Positions 18,508 to 27,796 of a stretch of DNA of 51,593 nucleotides are shown here, in pieces. Each line of letters begins with the position of its first letter. Position 1 is the stretch's first letter. Below the pieces are notes generated by a model. The model was not told the DNA's origin and did no database searches. It worked only from the letters and a program-made list of their open reading frames with translations. Origin of the DNA: Paludibacteraceae bacterium (lineage in GTDB: Bacteria; Bacteroidota; Bacteroidia; Bacteroidales; Paludibacteraceae); the NCBI GenBank assembly GCA_016938015.1, contig JAFGVL010000037.1, positions 1 to 51,593 on the forward strand, given 5' to 3'. A program made the translations under genes and the position numbers.

Positions 18508-20958
18508 TTATTTGTTTTTTTTCTTATTCAATTTTTTTCGGTCTTCCATATCTAAATCACTAGTATCGAAATAATCTTTAGCATACGAATAATATTCATC
18601 TTTTTTCATGTAATAAGAGCGTCTGCCATATTCGTGGTAATTTGAATAACCGGCTTTTTTCTCATCCACATCGTTCAACACAATGTAAATATTTTTCTTC
18701 TGATCTGATTTTAATTGCTGAATGATATTTTTAAAGAATACTTTGTGTGTTTTTTCGCTTCGAACCAAAAACATGGTTGCATCAACAAACTTCATAATGG
18801 CATAAGCATCGGCCACCAAACCAATAGGACTGGTATCAATAATAATATAATCATAGATACTAGCCAACTGATTGTACAGTTGAGTCAGCTTCTCGGTACG
18901 AATCAATTCGCCGGGATTAGGAGGAACAGTACCACCCAACAGCACATCAAATTTGTATTTAGTGTCTTTAATAATTATTTCGTCAAGGGTTTCAACCTGA
19001 CCAATTAAGTAATTAGAAATACCTAATTGAGTTTTAGTAATACCCATACGAGCTCCCACACTTGGCTTACGTAAATCTAAATCAACAATAATCGTTTTTC
19101 TTCCTGTAAGCGCATACATACCGGCCATATTTAAAGAGAATGCTGTTTTACCATCGCCCGATTCGGTGGACGTAACCAGCAAAGTAATGGGGCTTTGACG
19201 TTGAACAAGAAATTCTACCCTTGTTCTAATAACTCGATACGATTCGGCAAAACCTGATCGAGGATTTTTTTGTACAGCCACCGGATCATCTACATTTGTA
19301 TGCCTTACCGCTCCTAAATAAGGATAAGAAGTTACCTTCTCAATATCTTTATTATCAAACACTTTATTATTTAAAAACGACTTAAGTAAAATAAAAATCA
19401 ATGGCAATAAAAAACCTATAAACAGATAAGAAAAAAGTGTTTTATTTTTTACACCGCCATTTGTTACCCCCACCATTCTTGCTCTATCCAATATTATATT
19501 ATCGGGAGCATTAGATGCTTTCTGAATTTGAGATTCGGCTTTCTTTTGTAGAAGAAAAGTGTAGTAATTATCATGAATTTTAAATTTACGCTCGTAATTA
19601 CTCATTTGACTTTCTTGGTTAGGTAACTTCGAAATGCGTTTGTTAATTAAAGACTCTCTCTCGGCCAAATCTTTTTTCTCAATCTCAAAAGCTACACGCA
19701 TATTTCTAAGCACCTCCAACATAGTGTTTTTTACAGTTAAAAGCTGTGTGGTGTATTTTGCATAGTACGGATTTTTTACGCCAACATTATTTCTTTTTTC
19801 GTACAATTCATTAAACTGAGCTACCAATTGCATCAAAGCCGGATCGGATACACCTATGCTTGAAGGAGCTACTATAGATTCGTTTATAATATTTTTTTTA
19901 AGGTAACTTTCTAAGTAATTGAGGTACGACTCTTTTAATCTGAAAACAGAATTTTCTATATCCACCCTATTAGCCTGACTGATTAATTGACCGGAAAAAC
20001 TCCCTACATCCATTATTTGGTTTTCAATACGGTACGATTTAAGCCGGCCTTCGGATTTTATAACAGAGTCTGATATTTCGGCTAACTGCTCGTCGATAAA
20101 ATTTATAGTTTTTACAGCCATTTCGTTTTTACGCGCTAAATTATCTTCAATAAAAGCGTCGCATAAGGCATTAATAAAGTCTAAATCTCTTTCTAATACC
20201 AATCCTGTTAAAGCCACTTCTACAACAGAAGAACCCTCTTGCTTAAAATCAAAAGCTAAACGACTATCATAATTATTAATCAAATCTGATCTATTTATAA
20301 ACCTAAAATAAAACCCAACATTAGGCTTATAAAATTCTGATTTTTGAACAGTAATAAAGAACAAATTGGTTTGTAAGGGGATTCCGTATTTACCTTCTAT
20401 ATATTTTCTTTTATCATCCTTATCGTACGATATAATAAAACCATTTCCACCTTTATCTTTAATCGTAAATTCATACGCATATGCTTCGGGAGAAACATAG
20501 TTTTGGATAATTGTTAACGGACATATTTTATACAAATTGTTCGTTTTAAAACGTCCTTTATTATAACAATCTACGGTTAACGGCAATCTATCTACCACCT
20601 TGGCTATAAGGTCGTAAGAACTAAACATTATTACCTGATTATTAACATTACGATAACCCTGTTGCACCCCAAAACCCTGCATCAGATTTTGATTGAGATT
20701 ACCATACATATTATTTTTACCTTCTTCAATAATAACCAATGCACTTGATTTATAGACGGGCTGCCACTTACGGTTTTCCAGTTTAGCTAAAATAAATGCA
20801 ATAACTAAACAAATAACAAAAAGATACCAATACCGAACAAACTTCATTAAAAAGCTAACTATATCAAACGACGAGTTGGTATCTTCGTACATTTGCTGGC
20901 TCGGATCAGGATAATTTTGATGAGGAGTTTGATTGTATATATCTGCAGTATTTTCCAT
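18508..20958 (-). CDS. wzc: Wzc-type polysaccharide co-polymerase with tyrosine kinase domain
   Basis: This inner membrane protein controls chain length and export of surface polysaccharide through cycles of autophosphorylation. The 816-aa protein has a first membrane segment at about 42-59, a large periplasmic Wzz-type domain with coiled-coil stretches (about 280-480), a second membrane segment at about 508-526 and a C-terminal BY-kinase domain. Walker A is STESGDGKT (597-605), Walker A' is VDLDLRKP (625-632), and the C-terminal tail holds a tyrosine cluster (about 775-805). Wzz and kinase parts are fused, as in Proteobacterial Wzc. It lies 6 bases downstream of a Wza-like lipoprotein gene, its expected partner. 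Confidence 0.93.
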   Translation of the reverse strand: MENTADIYNQTPHQNYPDPSQQMYEDTNSSFDIVSFLMKFVRYWYLFVICLVIAFILAKLENRKWQPVYKSSALVIIEEGKNNMYGNLNQNLMQGFGVQQGYRNVNNQVIMFSSYDLIAKVVDRLPLTVDCYNKGRFKTNNLYKICPLTIIQNYVSPEAYAYEFTIKDKGGNGFIISYDKDDKRKYIEGKYGIPLQTNLFFITVQKSEFYKPNVGFYFRFINRSDLINNYDSRLAFDFKQEGSSVVEVALTGLVLERDLDFINALCDAFIEDNLARKNEMAVKTINFIDEQLAEISDSVIKSEGRLKSYRIENQIMDVGSFSGQLISQANRVDIENSVFRLKESYLNYLESYLKKNIINESIVAPSSIGVSDPALMQLVAQFNELYEKRNNVGVKNPYYAKYTTQLLTVKNTMLEVLRNMRVAFEIEKKDLAERESLINKRISKLPNQESQMSNYERKFKIHDNYYTFLLQKKAESQIQKASNAPDNIILDRARMVGVTNGGVKNKTLFSYLFIGFLLPLIFILLKSFLNNKVFDNKDIEKVTSYPYLGAVRHTNVDDPVAVQKNPRSGFAESYRVIRTRVEFLVQRQSPITLLVTSTESGDGKTAFSLNMAGMYALTGRKTIIVDLDLRKPSVGARMGITKTQLGISNYLIGQVETLDEIIIKDTKYKFDVLLGGTVPPNPGELIRTEKLTQLYNQLASIYDYIIIDTSPIGLVADAYAIMKFVDATMFLVRSEKTHKVFFKNIIQQLKSDQKKNIYIVLNDVDEKKAGYSNYHEYGRRSYYMKKDEYYSYAKDYFDTSDLDMEDRKKLNKKKNK

Positions 20959-20964
20959 AGTTTA

Positions 20965-21684
20965 TCAATTTGAATAATTTACTACCAACAACACAAAAGT
21001 TAAGGAAGAAGATATCATTCCTAAAACACTAGAAAATGAGGTAATATTATAAAATCCTTTTTTTGAACGACTTATATAAATAATATCGTTTGGACGAATG
21101 TAATAATAATCGGAATCAAGCAAGTCTTTTGAACGAATATCAAATTCAATTATTTTTTTCTCGCTATCATATTCGCGAATAATTTTAATTTTTTTTCGGT
21201 TGGCAGTTACATTTAAATCGCCACTCATGGCCAAAGCTTCAAAAATATTCAGGTTATCTTTATACAAAGGAAACTGACCGTTACCACCGCCTTCTCCAAA
21301 AATATAAAAACTTTTATTTGACAAAGCTAGTTTTACTTCTGCATCAGGAATATATTCTTTTAATCTGTTTTCAATTTTTAATCGTGCCTCTTCTGTACTT
21401 AATCCGGTTATTTTTAAGGTATCTACAAAAGGCAAATCGATAGTCCCGTCTGAAAAAACATGATAACCACTAGCTTTTGAAAACAATTCTTTTGCTTCAG
21501 TATTTACAGTATATACCAACATACTAATTTCATCGTTTTTAGTTATTTTGTATGCTGTGCTATCGTAAGGCGGATAAGAACCTTTTATGTCTTGCAAATA
21601 CCTTGTAGTTCTATTTGTTATACACGAACTAAGAAAGATGCTTAACACAAAAAAAGAGGTATATTTTATATAGTTTAAAAACAT
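20965..21684 (-). CDS. Polysaccharide export lipoprotein (Wza-like), second copy
   Basis: The 239-aa protein is an outer membrane polysaccharide export (OPX) protein. A lipoprotein signal ends in SIFLSSC (C21). A polysaccharide-export domain follows (about 45-120, with FSDGTIDLPFVDTLKITGLS), then a ligand-binding beta-grasp (SLBB-like) segment with NIFEALAMSGDL. A hydrophobic stretch lies at the C-terminus (about 213-237). It is clearly shorter than E. coli Wza and paralogous to the gene just upstream. It sits between that copy and wzc with very short gaps (14 and 6 bases), so the three are one transcription unit. Confidence 0.9.
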   Translation of the reverse strand: MFLNYIKYTSFFVLSIFLSSCITNRTTRYLQDIKGSYPPYDSTAYKITKNDEISMLVYTVNTEAKELFSKASGYHVFSDGTIDLPFVDTLKITGLSTEEARLKIENRLKEYIPDAEVKLALSNKSFYIFGEGGGNGQFPLYKDNLNIFEALAMSGDLNVTANRKKIKIIREYDSEKKIIEFDIRSKDLLDSDYYYIRPNDIIYISRSKKGFYNITSFSSVLGMISSSLTFVLLVVNYSN

Positions 21685-21698
21685 ATCGTTACATAGTT

Positions 21699-22466
21699 TT
21701 ATTTAGATAGTGAACCGGTATAATAATAAATAAGATACGCTAAAGAGAAAGTTGACGTAACCGTTGAGAAAATAGATGAAAAAGATTCTACCCCAAAAAA
21801 TTGCCCATTAAACGCTTGCACATAAAGTATATCGTTAGGCTGTAAATAATAAAACTCCGAATTCATTATCTGTTTATTTCTAATATCGAAAGTTTTAATT
21901 TGTGTTTTACCCTTCTCATCTTGTCTTAAAAGATGAATTTTTGTTCTGTCGGAAAACGATTGTAAATTACCGGAAGTTGCCAATGCCTGAAAAATATTCA
22001 TTTTTTCGTTTCGCAACGCATACTTTCCTGTGCCGGCTAATCCTATTATGGTAAAATACGAATTTACGAGCGACACTTCAACCTCACAATCGGGAATTAT
22101 TTTCTTTAAATGCTTTTCAACAGTATCTTTTGCTTGTCGAGTAGTTAAACCAAGTAGGTATATTTTTCCAACAAAAGGGAATTGTATATTACCATCCGGG
22201 AGTATAGAATAAAAAGACAAATCAGTAACCACGTTTTCTGTAGATGAGGTTCCGGACATGAATAAACTTTTTGACTCTTGATCCAAAGTTATTAAGTTTA
22301 CTGCAAGTTTATCTCCCACCCTTAATATATAATCAGGTAGTGTATCGGTCAACAAAGAATCCGGAATTTTTCCTGCTTTTTCTTGCAAATAATTTATCCT
22401 TCTTGTTGTAACACATGAAGATAAGAGTACAATTGAAAAAACTGCGTATAGTATTTTGTTTGTCAT
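21699..22466 (-). CDS. Polysaccharide export lipoprotein (Wza-like), first copy
   Basis: From the ATG at 22466 the protein has 255 aa. The lipoprotein signal ends in IVLLSSC (C18). The export domain contains LPDGNIQFPFVGKIYLLGLT, and an SLBB-like segment contains NIFQALATSGNL. A C-terminal hydrophobic stretch is present, as in the next gene. A GTG codon at 22481 in the same frame is possible but less likely. The two Wza-like paralogs share order of domains and several motifs, which points to tandem duplication followed by divergence; they may form a mixed or two-layer export channel. It is the first gene after the promoter at 22527-22534. Confidence 0.9.
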   Translation of the reverse strand: MTNKILYAVFSIVLLSSCVTTRRINYLQEKAGKIPDSLLTDTLPDYILRVGDKLAVNLITLDQESKSLFMSGTSSTENVVTDLSFYSILPDGNIQFPFVGKIYLLGLTTRQAKDTVEKHLKKIIPDCEVEVSLVNSYFTIIGLAGTGKYALRNEKMNIFQALATSGNLQSFSDRTKIHLLRQDEKGKTQIKTFDIRNKQIMNSEFYYLQPNDILYVQAFNGQFFGVESFSSIFSTVTSTFSLAYLIYYYTGSLSK

Positions 22467-22526
22467 GTAACCGAATAGCACTATTTAAAGTTGAGAAATT
22501 AAAGAAAACACAAGCTGAAAAGACTA

Positions 22527-22534
22527 CAAATATA
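22527..22534 (-). promoter_or_regulatory. -7 box for the wza-wza-wzc-tviB operon
   Basis: On the minus strand this reads TATATTTG, a match to TAnnTTTG, about 60 bases upstream of the first ATG at 22466. It is divergent to the prs promoter. Confidence 0.55.
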
Positions 22535-22634
22535 CTGTTTTTCTAGTTTAACATAAAATTAATTAATAAAAGAATAGTTATAAACATTCCACTAAACTTT
22601 TCGTTATTCTTTATAAAAAAATTAGATATGTTTG

Positions 22635-22642
22635 TACCTTTG
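22635..22642 (+). promoter_or_regulatory. -7 box for prs
   Basis: TACCTTTG matches TAnnTTTG and is preceded directly by a second match, TATGTTTG (22627-22634). Either could be the -7 box; the prs ATG is at 22691. Confidence 0.5.
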
Positions 22643-22690
22643 TAGCTCAAAAAATGCATTATTCATCCTTTCAAAAAATTGCAATAAAAC

Positions 22691-23632
22691 ATGACTAAAG
22701 CAGCTCCTATCAAAGTGTTTTCAGGCACCAAATCGAAATATTTAGCGGAAAAAATTTGTGCAAGTTTGGACTGTGAACTTGGAAAAATGAATATTCAGCA
22801 TTTTGCAGATGGAGAATTTGCTGTTTCGTACGAAGAGTCAATCAGAGGATGTTATGTGTATTTAGTACAATCAACTTTTCCAAACACCGACAATTTGATG
22901 GAGTTGTTGTTAATGATTGATGCCGCCAAAAGAGCTTCTGCCTATAAAATAATTGCTGTTATTCCTTATTTTGGATGGGCTCGCCAAGATAGAAAAGACA
23001 AACCGCGCGTTTCTATTGGTGCAAAGCTAATTGCCGATTTATTAAGCGTTGCCGGTATTGACCGTTTAATTACTATGGATTTACATGCCGATCAAATACA
23101 GGGCTTTTTCAACGTACCGGTTGACCACTTGTATGCCTCAACCATTTTTGTTAAGCATATACGCGAAAACTTTACTATAAACAACTTAGTAATAGCCACT
23201 CCCGATGTGGGAGGTTCCAAACGAGCAGGATCTTATTCCAAGTATTTGGAGATACCGCTGGTTCTTTGCCACAAAAGCAGGGAACGAGCCAATGAAGTAA
23301 GTGAAATGACTGTTATTGGGGATGTAAAAGGCAAAGATGTTTTAATCATTGATGATATGGTTGACACTGCAGGTACTCTAACCAAAGCTGCCGATATGAT
23401 GAAAAAAGCCGGAGCTAATTCTGTAAGAGCAATGGTTAGTCATGGCATGTTATCACATCCTGCCACAAAAACAGTTAGTACATCTTCTCTTACCGAACTT
23501 ATAATAACAGACTCTATTCCCTACACAAAAGAATGCTCCAAGATTAGAGTACTATCTATAGCCGATATGTTTGCAGACACTATAAGACGAGTATATAACA
23601 ATCAATCCATAAGCTCTCAATATTTAATCTAA
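22691..23632 (+). CDS. prs: Ribose-phosphate pyrophosphokinase
   Basis: Prs makes phosphoribosyl pyrophosphate from ribose 5-phosphate and ATP, the precursor of nucleotides, histidine and tryptophan. The 313-aa length is normal. The family signatures are visible: the ATP loop region VIPYFGWARQDRKDKPR, the DLHADQIQGFF segment and the PRPP-binding motif VLIIDDMVDTAGT. It has its own promoter and terminator. It is a housekeeping gene on the plus strand between two minus-strand blocks of polysaccharide genes, so it divides that locus without belonging to it. Confidence 0.98.
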   Translation: MTKAAPIKVFSGTKSKYLAEKICASLDCELGKMNIQHFADGEFAVSYEESIRGCYVYLVQSTFPNTDNLMELLLMIDAAKRASAYKIIAVIPYFGWARQDRKDKPRVSIGAKLIADLLSVAGIDRLITMDLHADQIQGFFNVPVDHLYASTIFVKHIRENFTINNLVIATPDVGGSKRAGSYSKYLEIPLVLCHKSRERANEVSEMTVIGDVKGKDVLIIDDMVDTAGTLTKAADMMKKAGANSVRAMVSHGMLSHPATKTVSTSSLTELIITDSIPYTKECSKIRVLSIADMFADTIRRVYNNQSISSQYLI

Positions 23633-23644
23633 CTACTAGTGATA

Positions 23645-23684
23645 AAAAAAAAGACAGCATAAATCAAAATGCTGTCTTTTTTTT
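23645..23684. terminator. Bidirectional terminator between prs and the wecA-like gene
   Basis: GACAGCAT (23653-23660) pairs with ATGCTGTC (23669-23676), flanked by eight A and eight T. The symmetric A and T runs fit termination from both sides. Confidence 0.92.
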
Positions 23685-23687
23685 ATA

Positions 23688-24827
23688 TCAGTTCTGTTTC
23701 CTTTTATGTTTATCTACCACTCGCCAAAGTAATAAGGTATATAAAATTGCCATTACCAAAGTTACAATAACAAGGATACTGTTTTTCCAAGAATTACCGA
23801 TTATTGCTACTGCAATAAAACTAATATTAACAGCACAAAGAATATACGTTACTTGCCTATGTTTTAATCCTATGCTCAGTAGCAAATGATGCATATGGTT
23901 TTTATCCGGTTTAAAGGGCGAATTGCCGTTTTTAATACGCGTAATCATTACCCTCAAAGTATCTAACAAAGGTACTGCTAATATAGCTACCGACATGGCA
24001 GGAGAAGAACGCATATAGAATTCACCATTAAGAGGTGGTTGTGCAGGATAAGCAATTCTATTAATTTCTAAAAAATTAATCACTAAAATATAAATGATGT
24101 AACCCATTACCAAAGATCCGGAATCGCCCATAAATATTTTATTCTTGCGTCCAAATACATTGTATCTAAAAAAGATAGCCAACGAACCTATCAATGCAAA
24201 AGCCATAATAGATAAATCGGAATACTCCAGTCTATGTAGCCCATTTCCAACCAGCATAAAATACACCCCATAAAAACAAGAAATAATAATACCTATACCG
24301 GTTGCCAAACCATCTACCCCATCAATAAGATTTAAACTGTTTATAATCAATAAAAAAAGAAAGAATGAAACCAAATAACTAAACAGATAACCTATTTCAC
24401 CTATACCCAAAAAACCTTGCAAATTAGTTAATCGGACATCTGCAATTACAATTAGCATAAATCCGGCAATTAATTCTCCGATTAGTTTCTTTTTTGCCGA
24501 AAAGGTCATTAAATCGTCGAAAAAACCCACTATAAAAATAAAATACAAACCGGCTAAAATATAGTGTTTCACCCCATCAACACCCGAAGCCGTTAATAAA
24601 AAATAGGCTAAAATAAAGGAGCTGAAAATATTAATCCCTCCCACATTAGGAATATCGCCATTATGCGAAGTACGTTTATTGGGGCTCACAACCATTTGCT
24701 TACGAATAGCCAACCGCAACACATAAGGCATAAAAACCATTCCAATTAAGAATGATACAATGGCGATAAGAAATGGATAAGAAATAAAAAATTGCCGAGA
24801 CAAGTCTAAGATAGTTTCTTCGTGCAT
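23688..24827 (-). CDS. wecA: WecA-like polyprenyl-phosphate sugar-1-phosphate transferase
   Basis: This inner membrane enzyme of the MraY/WecA family attaches a sugar 1-phosphate (in WecA, GlcNAc-1-phosphate) to undecaprenyl phosphate, the first step of lipid-linked polysaccharide assembly. The 379-aa protein has about ten membrane segments. The family motifs are present: DD at 104-105 in GFFDDL, NLIDGVDGLA at 166-175, MGDSGSLVMGY near 240-250 and the histidine motif HMHHLLL near 310. It lacks MraY-specific length and context (no mur genes nearby) and sits among polysaccharide genes, which supports the WecA role. The exact sugar cannot be read. Confidence 0.9.
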   Translation of the reverse strand: MHEETILDLSRQFFISYPFLIAIVSFLIGMVFMPYVLRLAIRKQMVVSPNKRTSHNGDIPNVGGINIFSSFILAYFLLTASGVDGVKHYILAGLYFIFIVGFFDDLMTFSAKKKLIGELIAGFMLIVIADVRLTNLQGFLGIGEIGYLFSYLVSFFLFLLIINSLNLIDGVDGLATGIGIIISCFYGVYFMLVGNGLHRLEYSDLSIMAFALIGSLAIFFRYNVFGRKNKIFMGDSGSLVMGYIIYILVINFLEINRIAYPAQPPLNGEFYMRSSPAMSVAILAVPLLDTLRVMITRIKNGNSPFKPDKNHMHHLLLSIGLKHRQVTYILCAVNISFIAVAIIGNSWKNSILVIVTLVMAILYTLLLWRVVDKHKRKQN

Positions 24828-24911
24828 TGGTTTACTAGTAAAAAAGCATTACATAATTAGATGTACAAAAGTAAAAAAAATTCTTAATAATCTATTATAA
24901 TTATTTCTCAT

Positions 24912-24947
24912 AAAAAAACTGTTTCAAGTTACTGAAACAGTTTTTTT
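24912..24947 (-). terminator. Terminator after the Wzz-like gene
   Basis: A perfect 14-bp stem (24912-24925 with 24934-24947) with an 8-base loop and long A/T runs on both sides lies directly downstream of the Wzz-like gene and upstream of the wecA-like gene, so it ends the large glycosyltransferase operon. Confidence 0.9.
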
Positions 24948-24951
24948 AAAT

Positions 24952-25893
24952 TTATGCAGTTAAAGCTTTCTTAATCTTTTTTCGATAAGTAATAAACAAT
25001 GCCAATACAAAACCCACCAAAACGGAGCTTAATAATCTTGAAGCAACAACAAAAATATCAGTTTTTTTATTGCTAATAAGCACATCTGAATAAGTAGTAA
25101 TTACCTCCTTTTGTAAGGATAAGTTTTCTTTTAAAATAGATTTTTCTTTTTCCAACTGAAGTATTTGCTTAGTATACCCTGAATTTTCGACTATAAAAGC
25201 TGATTTTTTAAAACTCAACGACAGTTTATTTTCTAACAACTCTTTTTCTCTAAGTTCTTTTAAAGCAGCAATTTCTTGTGCTAATACAGCAATATCCTCA
25301 TTTAACACTCTAAACCTTTCCTTTTCTTCTTTAACAAGATAAGTATCTTTCTGTAAATAATTAACTATTGCTTTTTGTAAGGCACTAAAATCGGTATTTC
25401 CTTTTATTTGCACTCTAATAGCTAAAAAGTTAATCATTCTACTATTTAAACTATCTTCTTTAAAAGAACCGTCATAATCAACATAATCTGGTGTTCTATT
25501 ATTATTCAAATCTATCACATAAAAAGGTTGAATACTTCTTACAGGAGCAACAACTTCGTGAGGTAAATCTATTGTTTTTGCAAAATTTTTATTGTCATTA
25601 AGTACATCAATTTTTAAACTTAAAGCTTGAACGATATCATATACTTGAAAACTTTTAGCTCCGTTTACTTGTACTCTAAATTCGATATATTTTGTACGAT
25701 ATGCAGGTAAATAAGCATACGTTGCCCACGCCAATCCTATAAGTGAAAATATGGTTAATACTAGCCAGTTTTTCAACTTAAAGCGAATTAACCACAACAA
25801 GGCATTAGCGGTTTTATTTAATGCACTTTTAGCGGCATTAAAAAACTTTGCAATTAAATCAAATAAATCAAGTTCTTTGTTTTCTTTTTCCAT
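24952..25893 (-). CDS. Wzz-like chain length determinant protein (no kinase)
   Basis: The 313-aa protein has two membrane segments, at about 43-65 and 288-303, enclosing a periplasmic region with a long coiled coil (about 195-270, rich in Glu, Lys and Leu). This topology is that of Wzz-type polysaccharide co-polymerases, which set chain length. There is no kinase domain. The sequence is divergent, so the call rests on topology and on position as the last gene of the glycosyltransferase operon, directly before a terminator. With the full-length Wzc at 18.5 kb the locus has two possible chain-length regulators. Confidence 0.72.
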   Translation of the reverse strand: MEKENKELDLFDLIAKFFNAAKSALNKTANALLWLIRFKLKNWLVLTIFSLIGLAWATYAYLPAYRTKYIEFRVQVNGAKSFQVYDIVQALSLKIDVLNDNKNFAKTIDLPHEVVAPVRSIQPFYVIDLNNNRTPDYVDYDGSFKEDSLNSRMINFLAIRVQIKGNTDFSALQKAIVNYLQKDTYLVKEEKERFRVLNEDIAVLAQEIAALKELREKELLENKLSLSFKKSAFIVENSGYTKQILQLEKEKSILKENLSLQKEVITTYSDVLISNKKTDIFVVASRLLSSVLVGFVLALFITYRKKIKKALTA

Positions 25894-25919
25894 ACCTAAA
25901 ATTTTTTATAAAAATACAT

Positions 25920-27023
25920 TTACTTTTTTTCTAATGCAAATCTATCAATTGCTAAGCGAATTACTTTATCCATATCGTAATAGGCATAATCTCCTAAACG
26001 TCCACCAAAAATAACATTATTCTGTTGTGATGCTAGTTGTTTATATGTAGCAAACAGTTTATTATTTCGGTCATTATTAATAGGATAATAAGCCTCTTTT
26101 GTTTTATCCCACTCTTGTGGATATTCTCGAGTTATTACTGTTTTCTCTTGATTTCCAAAGTCAAAATGTTTATGTTCAATAATACGTGTATAAGGAATAT
26201 TTCGTTCTGTATAATTTACCACCGCATTTCCCTGATAATTATCCTGATTTAATAACTGATGTTCAAAATGTAAGCTTCTATATTCCAACTCGCCATAACA
26301 ATAATCAAAAAACTCGTCCAACATTCCAGTATATACAATCTTATTTGCCAACTTCGTGTATTCTGTTTTATTTTGAAAGAAATCACTGTTCAATTTAAGC
26401 TCAACACCATCAAGTAACCTCTCAACCAACACATTATATCCACCGATAGGTATACCTTGATATTTATCGTTAAAATAGTTATTATCAAAAGTAAAACGCA
26501 CAGGTAAACGTTTAATAATAAATGAAGGCAAGTCTTTGGCATCCCTACCCCATTGTTTTTCAGTATATCCCTTAATCAGTTTATAATAAATATCCTTGCC
26601 AACTAATTTAAGAGCCTGTTCTTCTAAATTAGCAGGCACTTTATCGGCAAATTCCATACACTGTTCATCAATTTTATTACGCGCTTCTTGAGGCGTTTTC
26701 ACACCCCACAATTGATAAAAGGTATTCATATTAAAAGGTAAGTTATATAACTCACCTTCAAAATTTGCTACGGGAGAATTAGTATATCTATTGAACTCAA
26801 CAAAACTATTCACATAATTCCACACCTCTTTATCATTAGTATGAAAAATATGTGCCCCATATTTATGAACATTTATTTGCTCAATATTTTCACAATAAAC
26901 ATTCCCGCCTATATGACTTCGTTTATCAATTACAAGACAGGTTTTACCTTTCAGCTTAGCTTGTTGAGCAAAAACGACTCCATATAATCCAGCTCCAACA
27001 ATTACATAATCATACTTTGACAT
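25920..27023 (-). CDS. glf: UDP-galactopyranose mutase
   Basis: Glf is a flavoenzyme that interconverts UDP-galactopyranose and UDP-galactofuranose, so the polysaccharide probably contains galactofuranose. The 367-aa protein starts with the FAD-binding motif VGAGLYGVVFAQ and has the family segments IGGNVYCE, KYGAHIFHTND and YTEKQWGRD. A C-terminal part with FGGRLGDYAYYDMD matches the second conserved FAD contact region. The length equals that of E. coli Glf. It lies 8 bases downstream of a GT2 gene, and one of the neighbouring glycosyltransferases may use its product. Confidence 0.97.
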   Translation of the reverse strand: MSKYDYVIVGAGLYGVVFAQQAKLKGKTCLVIDKRSHIGGNVYCENIEQINVHKYGAHIFHTNDKEVWNYVNSFVEFNRYTNSPVANFEGELYNLPFNMNTFYQLWGVKTPQEARNKIDEQCMEFADKVPANLEEQALKLVGKDIYYKLIKGYTEKQWGRDAKDLPSFIIKRLPVRFTFDNNYFNDKYQGIPIGGYNVLVERLLDGVELKLNSDFFQNKTEYTKLANKIVYTGMLDEFFDYCYGELEYRSLHFEHQLLNQDNYQGNAVVNYTERNIPYTRIIEHKHFDFGNQEKTVITREYPQEWDKTKEAYYPINNDRNNKLFATYKQLASQQNNVIFGGRLGDYAYYDMDKVIRLAIDRFALEKK

Positions 27024-27031
27024 AATAAAAA

Positions 27032-27796
27032 CTACTTTCTATATTTCATAAAGCCATTAACTGCCCAACAAATTAAATAATAAACACTTTTAATAATACC
27101 TAATTTCTCTATTTCATAATAAATTCTAAATTGAGGTTTGATTACTTTCTTCTTATTCCTCGACACGGAATCTCCAATAATTCTATAACTAGCTATTAAA
27201 TTAGTATTTGCATAAGCTATTTTCACTTTTTTAATTATTTCCAACCAATACAAGTAATCATCTCTTAAACTCTTCAAATCTTCTCTCAAATAAAATTTAC
27301 CATATACTGAAGTATCATAAAGTCCTGTTAAACAGGAAATAGAACAAGTTTTTAACAAATCGCCATAATCCACTGAACCATGTACGTAAAAAGGTTTTAA
27401 GCACTCATTATTATGCTCATCAATTCTTTTATGAGAACCATAAACAAGTAAACAACCTTTACATTGCATTAAAGCTAGTTGTTCTTCTAAAAAAAAAGGC
27501 TCCCACAAATCATCTGCATCTAATAATGCTATATATCTCCCTCCGGCCTCTCTTATTCCGTTATTACGAGCAGCAGCTGAACCGGCATTTTTTTGAGATA
27601 ACAATCTTATTCTTGAATCTTTCTGCGTATATTTCAGAACAATTTCAGAACTATTATCTGTAGACCCATCATCGATAATTATCATTTCCCATTCTTCATA
27701 TGTTTGCATCAACACACTATCTATTGTCTGAGATATAAACTTTGACCCATTATAAACAGGAGTTATAATTGAAACTAATTTATTTTGCATTTTCAT
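27032..27796 (-). CDS. Glycosyltransferase family 2
   Basis: The 254-aa protein has a GT-A fold of family GT2 at the N-terminus: VSIITPVYNGSKFISQTIDS, the segment IIIDDGSTDNS and the metal-binding DxD region LLDADDLWE near 95. It is expected to add one sugar to the lipid-linked repeat unit on the cytoplasmic face. No membrane anchor stands out. Its ATG overlaps the stop codon of the preceding gene (ATGA, 27793-27796), which suggests coupled translation. Donor and acceptor cannot be predicted. Confidence 0.9.
   Translation of the reverse strand: MKMQNKLVSIITPVYNGSKFISQTIDSVLMQTYEEWEMIIIDDGSTDNSSEIVLKYTQKDSRIRLLSQKNAGSAAARNNGIREAGGRYIALLDADDLWEPFFLEEQLALMQCKGCLLVYGSHKRIDEHNNECLKPFYVHGSVDYGDLLKTCSISCLTGLYDTSVYGKFYLREDLKSLRDDYLYWLEIIKKVKIAYANTNLIASYRIIGDSVSRNKKKVIKPQFRIYYEIEKLGIIKSVYYLICWAVNGFMKYRK

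Noticed and set aside
22482-22690. Riboswitch or leader RNA before prs
   Set aside because: Apart from two TAnnTTTG boxes the region is AT-rich with no conserved stem or purine-type aptamer pattern.
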